DNA of 64,000 nucleotides from Streptomyces griseofuscus (GTDB lineage Bacteria > Actinomycetota > Actinomycetes > Streptomycetales > Streptomycetaceae), in the NCBI RefSeq assembly GCF_014673495.1, contig NZ_CP051006.1, positions 8,493,001-8,557,000 of the forward strand, read 5' to 3'. Positions 27,527 through 34,628 of the stretch are shown here, piece by piece. Numbering within the stretch: the stretch's first letter is position 1; every line of letters begins with the position of its first letter. The notes under the pieces are model-generated. The model saw only the letters and a list, made by a program, of their open reading frames with translations. It was not told where the DNA came from and did no database searches. Made by a program: the position numbers and the translations under genes.

Positions 27527-27958
27527 TCAGCGCGCGGCGAGAACGCCGCGCAGGACGTCGGCCAGGCTCGACGCGGCAAGCTCCTGCCGCACCGCGGCCT
27601 CCGCACGGTCGTACACCTCCCCGAGGGAGGGCTGGATTCCCCGGCCGACCGGACACTCCTGATTGGGCAGGGCGCGGTGCATGGCGAACAGGGGCCCCGA
27701 CTCGACGGCGTCGTACACCTCCAGGAGGCTGATCCGCGCCGGGTCATGGACCAGGGCCCAGCCCGCGCCCGCGCCTCGCCGGGAGGAGACGAGGCCGGCC
27801 TTGCGCAGGTCGCCGAGCAGGCGCCGGATCACAACCGGATTGGTGTTCACGCTCTCGGAGATCTGCTCGGACGTGGCCACCGTGCCGCCCTGGCGCCGGT
27901 ACAGCTCCATCCATACGAGCACATGGGCCGCGACCGTCAGTCGGCTGTTGGCACTCAC
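27527..27958 (-). CDS. Rrf2-family transcriptional repressor
   Basis: A 143-residue winged-helix protein: helix-turn-helix (TSEQISESVNTNPVVIRRLL), wing (RRGAGAGWAL) and the dimerisation helix typical of Rrf2. Only one Cys (NQECPVG) is present in the usual cluster region, so an Fe-S cluster with three Cys ligands is unlikely; this resembles cluster-free members such as YwnA/CymR types. GTG 27958 gives MSANSRLTV, as in the family, with AGGAGG about 7 bases upstream. A palindrome lies upstream of it and a near-identical one upstream of the SDR gene. Confidence 0.85.
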   Translation of the reverse strand: MSANSRLTVAAHVLVWMELYRRQGGTVATSEQISESVNTNPVVIRRLLGDLRKAGLVSSRRGAGAGWALVHDPARISLLEVYDAVESGPLFAMHRALPNQECPVGRGIQPSLGEVYDRAEAAVRQELAASSLADVLRGVLAAR

Positions 27959-27975
27959 CCGTACCACCTCCTAGA

Positions 27976-27994
27976 TGTAACCGTAACAGTTACA
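27976..27994. promoter_or_regulatory. Rrf2-type operator upstream of the Rrf2 gene
   Basis: TGTAACCGTAACAGTTACA, extended by GA/TC to a symmetrical GATGTAAC-N7-GTTACATC. It overlaps the expected promoter of the Rrf2 gene, pointing to autoregulation. Confidence 0.8.
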
Positions 27995-28057
27995 TCGGCG
28001 CTGTGCGCGCTCCGAGCCGTTTCCGTCGGCGCGGACGGAGGGGCTCTCATACCCATG

Positions 28058-28909
28058 TCACGCCGTAATCGCGTCCTCGCCGGCCAGGAACGGGCGCAGC
28101 AGCGCGAGGAGGGCGTGCGGTCGGTGCAGCGGGATGATGTGGCCGCAGTCCTCGATGACGTGTCCGGTGAGGTCGTCGGTGACCGGGCGGAGCTGGTTCT
28201 CCAGCGCGGTGCCGACGGGCCAGGCCCCCAGCGCCATGGTCGGCACGGTCAGACGGGTGGTGGTGAGGGCCCGCTCGATCTGCAGTGCGCTCTCGGGCAG
28301 GGCCCGGTAGTACGAGAACGCCCGGCTCAGCGCATCCCTGCCGGTGTACGCGCGGACGAAGGCATCCCGGATGGCGGGTGGCACTCCGTCGCCGAGCGTG
28401 CCGGTGTGCAGGAACCAGTCGACGTAGGCGGCCTCATGGCCTTGCAGCACGGTCTCGGCGAGTCCGGGCGCGGCGGCGTGGAAGCCGAACCACCACGGCG
28501 GCCCGTCGGCAAGGAAGTCCTCGGCGCCGGGCAGCCGGCCCAGCAGGGACTCCATGACGACCAGGCGCCGGACGAGACCGGGGTGACGCAGGGCGAGAAG
28601 GAAGGCCGGTGGGGTGCCCGCGTCGATCCCGACGACCGCGGCCCGGGACACGCCGAGCGCGGTGAGAAGGGCGGTGGCGTCGTCGGCCAGGGTTCCGGCG
28701 TCGTATCCGGAGGTGGCCCCGCCGCTCGCACCGAAGCCGCGCAGGTCCGGCGCGATGACGCGGTAGCGGTCGGACAAGTCGGCCATGATGTCCGTCCACA
28801 GCTCCCAGGTGTGCGGAAAGCCGTGCAGCAGTAGGACGGCCGGGCCCGATCCGGCGAGGGCGACGTTCAGTTCGACGCCGTTGACAGGGATGCGCCGCAG
28901 CTCAGGCAC
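28058..28909 (-). CDS. Alpha/beta hydrolase, epoxide hydrolase/dehalogenase-like
   Basis: A 283-residue protein with the HGFPHTWELW oxyanion segment, an LRGFGAS loop and a nucleophile elbow VGIDAGTP in which Asp replaces the usual Ser, as in epoxide hydrolases and haloacid/haloalkane dehalogenases. The late His is in DCGHIIPLHRP. Start GTG 28909. It is divergent from an HxlR regulator, with palindromes between, suggesting induction by an electrophilic or xenobiotic compound. The exact substrate is unknown. Confidence 0.82.
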   Translation of the reverse strand: MPELRRIPVNGVELNVALAGSGPAVLLLHGFPHTWELWTDIMADLSDRYRVIAPDLRGFGASGGATSGYDAGTLADDATALLTALGVSRAAVVGIDAGTPPAFLLALRHPGLVRRLVVMESLLGRLPGAEDFLADGPPWWFGFHAAAPGLAETVLQGHEAAYVDWFLHTGTLGDGVPPAIRDAFVRAYTGRDALSRAFSYYRALPESALQIERALTTTRLTVPTMALGAWPVGTALENQLRPVTDDLTGHVIEDCGHIIPLHRPHALLALLRPFLAGEDAITA

Positions 28910-28936
28910 GGGAGGACTCCAGGGCAGTGAGGAATG

Positions 28937-28982
28937 GTGACAAGGTCACGTTAGGGAACTACCCTGGGCCGTCCAAGACGGC
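28937..28982. promoter_or_regulatory. Paired palindromes between hydrolase and HxlR genes
   Basis: GTGAC-AAG-GTCAC (28937-28949) and GCCGTC-CAA-GACGGC (28968-28982) lie in the 100-bp divergent promoter region; both are perfect dyads with 3-base centres and are candidate HxlR sites. Confidence 0.5.
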
Positions 28983-29009
28983 ACTTTTCCCTCAGGTGGT
29001 GAGCTCCGG

Positions 29010-29447
29010 GTGACCACATCGAGGTCCGATGGACCCGGTCAGCGGTCCGGTGCGCGCGGTGATCTGCTGGATCCACGCTGCCCGACCCGCCGGCTGCTCG
29101 ACCGTGTCGGCACCAAGTGGACGTCGATGGTGGTCAAGGTGCTGGCCGAGGCGGAACCCGGCGAGCTCCGCTTCGCGGAACTGAGGCGCCGTATTCCGGG
29201 CATCTCACAGAAGATGCTGTCGGTCACGTTGCAGAGCCTCGCTCGTGACGGCCTGGTCGCGCGCCGGGTCGAACCCACCGTGCCGCCCGCCGTCCACTAT
29301 CGGCTCACCGAGCTCGGCATGTCCCTCGAAGGGCCACTTTCCGCGCTGCGGGTGTGGGCCGAGACGCACATGCCGGAGATCGACCGGAGTAACCAGCTCT
29401 TTGAAGCCCGGCAGACGTGGCGGGAAGAGCCGCCGGCCCTAGGTTGA
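29010..29447 (+). CDS. HxlR-family transcriptional regulator
   Basis: A 145-residue winged-helix protein with the family pattern: DPRCPTRRLLDRVGTKWT start, RFAELRRRIPGISQKMLSVT recognition region and the wing VPPAVHYRLTELG. The single Cys in the N-terminal CPTR is the position used for redox or aldehyde sensing in HypR/YodB-like members. GTG 29010 is the start. It is divergent from the alpha/beta hydrolase and probably controls it. Confidence 0.85.
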   Translation: MTTSRSDGPGQRSGARGDLLDPRCPTRRLLDRVGTKWTSMVVKVLAEAEPGELRFAELRRRIPGISQKMLSVTLQSLARDGLVARRVEPTVPPAVHYRLTELGMSLEGPLSALRVWAETHMPEIDRSNQLFEARQTWREEPPALG

Positions 29448-29754
29448 TGACGGGGGCGAGTACGGCCATCTCGTAGCGGACTGCCGGATCGGTCGCGTCG
29501 TGCGGCAACGGCGCTGCGCCTCTCGGCAGTTGGCCCCGCACCCCGCGCCGCGATCCGCACACCGCCGCCGGTGGGCTTGAGGCCCCCCGGAGTCGGTCTC
29601 GCCCGGGCCACGTAGAACGGTTGTACCGCTGCGGCCGCGCGGCGCATGTGGAATCAGGTTTCGGGGGGAGTACTACCCGGGTGCTCGGGGTCAGCTGGCG
29701 CGGAAGGCGGCGGCGCGGACGGGAACCGCGCACCTTCGGACACGTCAGCCTTCC

Positions 29755-29950
29755 CGGGTCCACGACGTCGACACGGCCCATGCCGGCGTAGCCGGCCTCG
29801 TCGGGAACGGCGTCCTGTACGCCCTGGCCCCGGGCCAGGGGTTCCTCGCCCCCCGTGAAGTCGGCGATGTCATCCACACCTACGTCGTGCTGCGCCGACC
29901 CGCGGAGTGGTTCGACGCTGTCGACTTGATGACGGCATCGGGGCCCGGTG
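29755..29950 (+). pseudogene. Fragment of an FAD-dependent monooxygenase
   Basis: One frame reads HDVDTAHAGVAGLVGNGVLY, then LAPGQGFLAPREVGDVIHTY and LRRPAEWFDAVD, matching the mid-region of TetX-like aromatic-ring monooxygenases. There is no Rossmann start (GxGxxG) upstream and the similarity stops after about 65 residues. It is an isolated remnant. Confidence 0.55.
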
Positions 29951-30358
29951 CGTGGGTCATCGGCGTACGCCGCGTGCGGCGATGGTGTGGTGGGCGGGGC
30001 GAGCGTCCGGTCGCAAGCACGACCTGCCGATCTCGGACGGCTCCGCTCAGCGGCTGCACACGGCCTTCATGATCTCAGCACCACTCCAAAGGAACAGCCA
30101 CGATCCGACCTTGCCTTCCTCAAGTCACCAGCATTCCAGAGCGACTTGAGCCGCACGTCGTAGACACAGTCGACGTGTTGACACCGCTTTCCGGGCCTCG
30201 ACTGTCGGCATGTGGGGGAGGGGAGGTGGACGCGGGGGCGCACGACTTCGGGCCGTCCCGCCCCCAACCGCTGCATGCTCGGGCAGGACCGGTCGGCGAG
30301 GCCGTCGGACGCTCGGGACGTCCCTCGCGACCAGAAACGGGCCGAGCAGGGAGACGTT
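29951..30358. other. Gene-free stretch with an inverted repeat
   Basis: No supported gene. A somewhat AT-richer patch holds CTCAAGTC (30119-30126) and GACTTGAG (30143-30150), a perfect 8-bp inverted repeat of unknown role. Confidence 0.35.
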
Positions 30359-31216
30359 CTACCGGCGGACCGCCGAGATCAGTCCGCCCGGCCCCTCCTC
30401 GTGCTGCGGCGGAGTGCTGATGGGGCGGCCGTAGGCGGCGGCGCGCTCGCGCAGGGTGTGGCTGTCGGCCTCCCAGCCGTATCCGGCCAGCCAGCCCACC
30501 GGATCGTCGGGCATCTCCGAGACCCACATGGAAGCCGCCGATCCCGGCGCGGCGTCCGCGCCGAAGCGCTCGATCACACCCCGCGAGCCCAAGGTCAGCC
30601 CCATCCGGCTGCCCGCCGCCGACTGCGCGCTGATCCGGGCCAGCAGCAACTCCACGGCGTCCTCGGGCAGATAGATCAGCAGACCTTCGGCGATCCACAC
30701 GGTCGGTACCGCCGGGTCGTGCCCCGCGGCCACCAGCGCGCCCGGCCAGTCCTCCCGCAGATCCACCGGGACGGTGATCCGCTCGCAGCGTGCGACGGCC
30801 TGCTCCTGGCGCAGCACCGAAGCCTTGAAGTCCAGTGGCGCGGCGGTGTCGACCTCGAAGAGCCGGGTGCCCGCGGGCCAGTCCATCCGGAAGGCCCGGC
30901 TGTCCATACCGGCGCCGAGCAGCACGACCTGCCGTATCCCGGACGCGGAGGCCTGTCGCAGCAGATCGTCGAGGAACTTCGTCCTGATGACGATGGAGAA
31001 CGCGACACCCAGCCGACGCCGTCGCGCGGCCTCGTCACCGGGCAGCGTCGGCACGGAGGGCCCCAGACCACCGGCCGTGGCGAATGCCTGTGCGAGCGGG
31101 TCGCGGAACAGCGCGTTCTCCCGCTCGGTCTCCAGCGCCCGCACCCTGGCCACCCCAACCGCCGTGGCCCACACTCCGGACGGCTGCACGTGCTCATGCT
31201 TCTGTTCATCGGTCAC
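30359..31216 (-). CDS. SAM-dependent methyltransferase, leucine-carboxyl-methyltransferase-like
   Basis: A 285-residue protein of the PPM1/LCMT-type family common in Mycobacterium and Streptomyces. Motifs: VGVARVRALETER start, LLGAGMDSRAF (SAM site), VDTAAPLDFK and the WIAEGLLIYLP signature. These are thought to O-methylate carboxyl groups of small metabolites; the substrate is unknown. It stands alone between pseudogene-rich DNA and a divergent hypothetical gene. Confidence 0.85.
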   Translation of the reverse strand: MTDEQKHEHVQPSGVWATAVGVARVRALETERENALFRDPLAQAFATAGGLGPSVPTLPGDEAARRRRLGVAFSIVIRTKFLDDLLRQASASGIRQVVLLGAGMDSRAFRMDWPAGTRLFEVDTAAPLDFKASVLRQEQAVARCERITVPVDLREDWPGALVAAGHDPAVPTVWIAEGLLIYLPEDAVELLLARISAQSAAGSRMGLTLGSRGVIERFGADAAPGSAASMWVSEMPDDPVGWLAGYGWEADSHTLRERAAAYGRPISTPPQHEEGPGGLISAVRR

Positions 31217-31367
31217 AGCGCCAGCCTATGGGCTGTGCCTGGGAGCTGATCCTGAACGCGGCTTCTGCGCCCCGTCGGTACGGAGGCCACCCTCCCACCC
31301 GGACCGGACGCCTCGGCCCGCCGAACGGAGCCATCTGGCAACTGCCCAGGTCAGCTACGGTGAACCC

Positions 31368-31730
31368 ATGACCGAAGCCCTGCCTGCCGACGTTGCCCAC
31401 GTGCTGGACGCCATTCTGAGCATGGGGAACGACCCGGGGTTCGCACTCTTTCCGCAGACGCGGCATCTCCGGGTGCAGACGCGCTGTGCGTGCGGCTGCG
31501 GTTCCGCGGACTTCAGCATCGACGCGGGTGCCGTCGCTCCTGTCCCTGCGATCACGGGCACGCGAGTGGTGGCTGAGATGGAACTGTTCGGCGCGGGTGG
31601 AGAGACCGTCGGCGAGGTACTGGTGTTCGTCACGGACGGGTATCTGTCGCGGCTTGAGGTCTGCTCGTGGAGCGACGAACTTCGGACACTGCCCGACGCA
31701 CACCGAATTCTGTGCCCATGCGACCGATGA
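31368..31730 (+). CDS. Conserved-looking hypothetical protein with a CxCGC motif
   Basis: A 120-residue protein with no family I recognise. It has an N-terminal helical part (ADVAHVLDAILSMGND), a Cys-rich motif RCACGCGSADFSID (possibly metal-binding) and a beta-rich C-terminus ending in CPCDR. No signal peptide or membrane segment. ATG 31368; balanced composition unlike the surrounding shadow frames supports it being real. It is divergent from the methyltransferase. Confidence 0.6.
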   Translation: MTEALPADVAHVLDAILSMGNDPGFALFPQTRHLRVQTRCACGCGSADFSIDAGAVAPVPAITGTRVVAEMELFGAGGETVGEVLVFVTDGYLSRLEVCSWSDELRTLPDAHRILCPCDR

Positions 31731-31905
31731 ACGGTCAAACGCCCCGCGCGGAGGTCTGTCGCACCAGGACAATGGCGCAACCGGACCGGCGCTGGGCACG
31801 CGGATCTCCCAACGCTCGTGCACCGCGAGTCCGTTCTTCGTGTCGAACAAAGCGGTACGGCCCGGGGGAGTGGGGTACCCCGGGCCTGTGGCTGTCCGCC
31901 GCCGG

Positions 31906-32442
31906 TTACAGCCCGACCGGGTTGATGTAGGTACCCGGGTGGGTGGCGCCGTCCTGCTTGAGGATCTGGCCGCCGAACGGCCACTTCAGGGTGAAGTGCG
32001 TCGTCTCGTTCGGCGGGGTGACGAGGAACTTCGCCGGGACGAACTTCTCCTTCGGGGCCGTGGACTTGGCGACGGGGAGCAGCGTGATGCTGAAGTCGAC
32101 CGTGCTGCCCTGCTGGAGGGTCATCTTCGGGGGCTTCTTGGCGGAGCGCGCCAGGGACCAGGTGCCGTCGGTCTTCTGGGCGCCGACCATGTCGACACCG
32201 GCGAAGCCCGCCAGGGTGCAGGCGTGCTTGCTCTTGTTGGTGAACCAGATGAACGCCTGGGTCTGCTTCTTGGTCTGCCCCATCTCCGGCGTTGCGTCGC
32301 CCCCCGTGGCGAAGCCGGCCTTCAGATCGGCGGTGTGGCAGCGGGCCGGAGCGGCGGGGGCGGCCGAGGCCGGGACGGCGGCAGCGGCGGTGCCGGCGAC
32401 GACAACGGCTGCCAGAGCCACGGCGGTCAGCTTGTGCTTCAT
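31906..32442 (-). CDS. Secreted DUF4232-domain protein
   Basis: A 178-residue exported protein: signal peptide (AVALAAVVVAGTAAA, cleavage near ASA-AP) then a DUF4232 beta-sandwich with two Cys (RCHTADL; HACTLAGF), probably disulfide-bonded, and the C-terminal signature VTPPNETTHF...YINPVG. It shares this signature with the lipoprotein at 56780 but has no lipobox. Function unknown; likely extracellular or cell-wall-associated. Confidence 0.8.
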   Translation of the reverse strand: MKHKLTAVALAAVVVAGTAAAAVPASAAPAAPARCHTADLKAGFATGGDATPEMGQTKKQTQAFIWFTNKSKHACTLAGFAGVDMVGAQKTDGTWSLARSAKKPPKMTLQQGSTVDFSITLLPVAKSTAPKEKFVPAKFLVTPPNETTHFTLKWPFGGQILKQDGATHPGTYINPVGL

Positions 32443-32698
32443 GAAAATTCGGTCCCCTTCGACTACGAATCGGCGCGCGAGGTCAATGCGCGCCTGCACA
32501 CCTGAAGATGCACGAAGACCGGGGAAGGTTCGGTGGGGGAGGAGAGTCCTTCACGGCCGAGGGGCGCTCATCGCCGCCGCCCCATGGTCACTCGGTCCCG
32601 CCGATGAGCGGACACGTCCGCCGGCCCCCGGGGGAAACCCGTTGCGAGCGACCCGTATCGGATGTCTGATAGGGCGGCCACTGACTGGGGAGGGAAAC

Positions 32699-33277
32699 AT
32701 GAGGATGCCGCTGCCGCCCCCCTCGTTGCACACCGCTCGTCTTCGACTACGTGCCTTCGAAGACGCCGATGTGGACGATCTCTTCGCCCTGCAGAGCAAC
32801 GCTCACATCTTGCGTTACTGGGACTCGCCACCGTGGACCGAACGCTCGCGCGCCGAGAAGTTCATCGCTTCCTGCCGGCGTATGGAACAGGAGGGCACGG
32901 GGGCACGGTTGGCCGTCGATCGTGTCTGCGACGGGGCGTTCATCGGCTGGTGCACCCTGAACAGTTGGAATCCGGACTTCCGCAGCGCGTCGCTCGGCTA
33001 CTGCTACGACGACGCGGCCTGGGGCCAGGGCTATGCGACCGAGGCGGCGCGTGCGCTGCTGGACTGGGCGTTCGACACGCTGGACCTGAATCGCGTCCAG
33101 GCCGAGGCCGATACGCGCAACACGGCTTCCGCCCGCGTACTGGAGAAGCTCGGCTTCCTGCGCGAGGGGACGTTGCGGGAGGACTGCGTCGTCAACGGCG
33201 ACGTATCCGACTCGTGGGTCTACGGGCTGCTCCGACGCGAGTGGCAGCCGTCGTCGGAGCCGGTTCCCACCCACTGA
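32699..33277 (+). CDS. GNAT N-acetyltransferase, RimJ/RimL type
   Basis: A 192-residue protein beginning with the RimJ-like TARLRLRAFEDADVDDLFAL and carrying the acetyl-CoA loop WGQGYATEAARALLDWAF, then NTASARVLEKLGF, the standard GNAT motif B. These enzymes acetylate N-termini or small amines; the target is unknown. ATG 32699 has GGGAGGG upstream. Not obviously part of an operon. Confidence 0.87.
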   Translation: MRMPLPPPSLHTARLRLRAFEDADVDDLFALQSNAHILRYWDSPPWTERSRAEKFIASCRRMEQEGTGARLAVDRVCDGAFIGWCTLNSWNPDFRSASLGYCYDDAAWGQGYATEAARALLDWAFDTLDLNRVQAEADTRNTASARVLEKLGFLREGTLREDCVVNGDVSDSWVYGLLRREWQPSSEPVPTH

Positions 33278-33444
33278 CTCCCGGACTGTGCGGTCTCAAC
33301 CGCCTCGACGGCTGCTGACCTGCAGGGAACCCATTGCCTCGTCGTCGGCGGCCCTACGCGTGTACGGGACGTGGGTGCGGCGAGAGCCGCGCCGAACGCG
33401 GCCGTGCGCACGGCGTTACATATGCGGTGGTTCACGGGGGGCCT

Positions 33445-33910
33445 TCATGTGCTGCCGCAGTCGTCCGCCACCTGGTTCTCGCGGACGGCGACCAACTGCC
33501 AGTGGATGACGCCGGTTGTCATCTCGGCGGGAACGGCCACGGCGGAGTCGCTGGCGAGGTCGAGGATCCGTCCCCAGCCGCGTTCCTTCATCCCGGGCAG
33601 GTAGGCGCGGACGAGGCGGACGGCGGACAGGACGTTGACCTCGAAGTGGCGGCGCCATTCGGCGTCGTCGAGCGCAGGCACGGCCCGCAGCACATCGGCG
33701 GCGCCCCGCTCGGTCGCGAGGTCACCCGCGGCGCCGGTGACGTCCTCGCTGCCGGAGCCGGCGCGTACGGTGCGCACGGCGTCGGCGACGCGTTCCTCCC
33801 CGCGGCCGTTGACGACGACGCGGGCGCCCGCGCGGGCGAGTCCGGTGGCGATGGCGAGGCCGATGCCCTGGGCGGAGCCGGTGACCAGGGCGGTGCGGCG
33901 GGGGGTGTTG
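33445..33910 (-). pseudogene. Broken SDR oxidoreductase gene abutting the tRNA-like element
   Basis: The minus-strand frame begins without a start codon immediately after the tRNA-like 3' end and reads RRTALVTGSAQGIGLAIATG. The stretch that should carry the NNAG motif is missing between VLRAVPALD and DAEWRRHFEVNVLS, and the frame leaves the family after VPAEMTTGVIHW, before the catalytic YxxxK. N-terminus, a middle piece and C-terminus are thus all lost. 33278-33444 shows no gene. Confidence 0.7.
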
Positions 33911-34003
33911 CGGAGAGGGCAGGATTCGAACCTGCGTGGACCTGTAAGGTCCGACTTCGGGCTGCTGCCCTGGTCCCCGATAAGCCGCTCCGGGCACCTC
34001 TCC
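33911..34003 (-). tRNA. tRNA-shaped element with abnormal anticodon arm (class II size, identity not assignable)
   Basis: A 93-nt sequence folds as a class II tRNA. The acceptor is perfect (GGAGAGG with CCTCTCC, then G). The D stem is CCCG/CGGG. The variable arm is GGACC-TTACA-GGTCC, and the T arm is GCAGG-TTCGAAT-CCTGC. The anticodon arm (33953-33975) is 23 nt, closed only by GAC/GTC, with an inner GGGC-AGCA-GCCC hairpin and no U33-type loop, so no anticodon can be read. CCA is not encoded. It may be a pseudo-tRNA or an atypical tRNA. Confidence 0.5.
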
Positions 34004-34249
34004 TCGTGTTCGGCCTGTGCTGTAGCGCCGTTCACGAGTACTACCGTGCCAGAACCCGCTGACACGCCCCTGACCGCCTGCTGACCGGCCCACCCGGCAC
34101 CGAAGGCGCATGACGTACGACGCCCCGGGTTCACGCGAGCACGCCCGTCCCCGTCACCACCGTCCGAACGCCCCAACCGGCATAAGGCGCGCGGGTGATC
34201 GAGCCTCTGTGCCTCCAACGACCCCGAGGTCAAGCGCCCGTCCGCACTC

Positions 34250-34628
34250 TCCCGCGAGGCGTTTCGCCGCCGCGGCAGCGCTGAGCGGCCTCGTCTTCGT
34301 CGGCCTCAGCGTCGACATTCGTACTCGAAGCCCTGGCCGCGTTCCTCATCGTCCTGCTTGTCAGCATCGTCGCGCCGGCCCCGGACCCCGCCGCGGCGTG
34401 CTGGCCGCCTTCCTCCTCCTCTAACGCCGCCGCGAGCGCGGTCTCGACCTCAGGGCCGCCCGCAGCGGCCGCGGCAAGGGCACACTGCACTCCGCCGCGT
34501 TCCTCTTCGCGGTCACAGTCGCCGCCGTCGCCGCTGAGTGCTCCTCGTCGAGGTCGAGGTCCCGCGGCGACGCGGACCGCGGGCGGGGCCCGGCGCCGGG
34601 CGCCTTCGAGGGCCGGGCGGGGGGCGTC
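34250..34628 (+). pseudogene. Possible remnant of a small membrane protein
   Basis: Hydrophobic pieces appear in successive frames: LSGLVFVGLSVD, then VLEALAAFLIVLLVSIVA, then FLFAVTVAAVAA, as in a multi-helix membrane protein with frameshifts. No intact reading frame exists; family uncertain. Between 34004 and 34250 I see nothing. Confidence 0.35.

Noticed and set aside
26678-28834. 718-codon plus-strand frame across SDR, Rrf2 and hydrolase genes
   Set aside because: It runs antisense through three recognised genes and their operators.
33911-34003. Selenocysteine or tRNA-Val(UAC) identity for the tRNA-like element
   Set aside because: The CTTACAG loop looks like an anticodon loop but sits in the variable-arm position and leaves the D-to-anticodon spacing wrong; no UCA loop for Sec is present.
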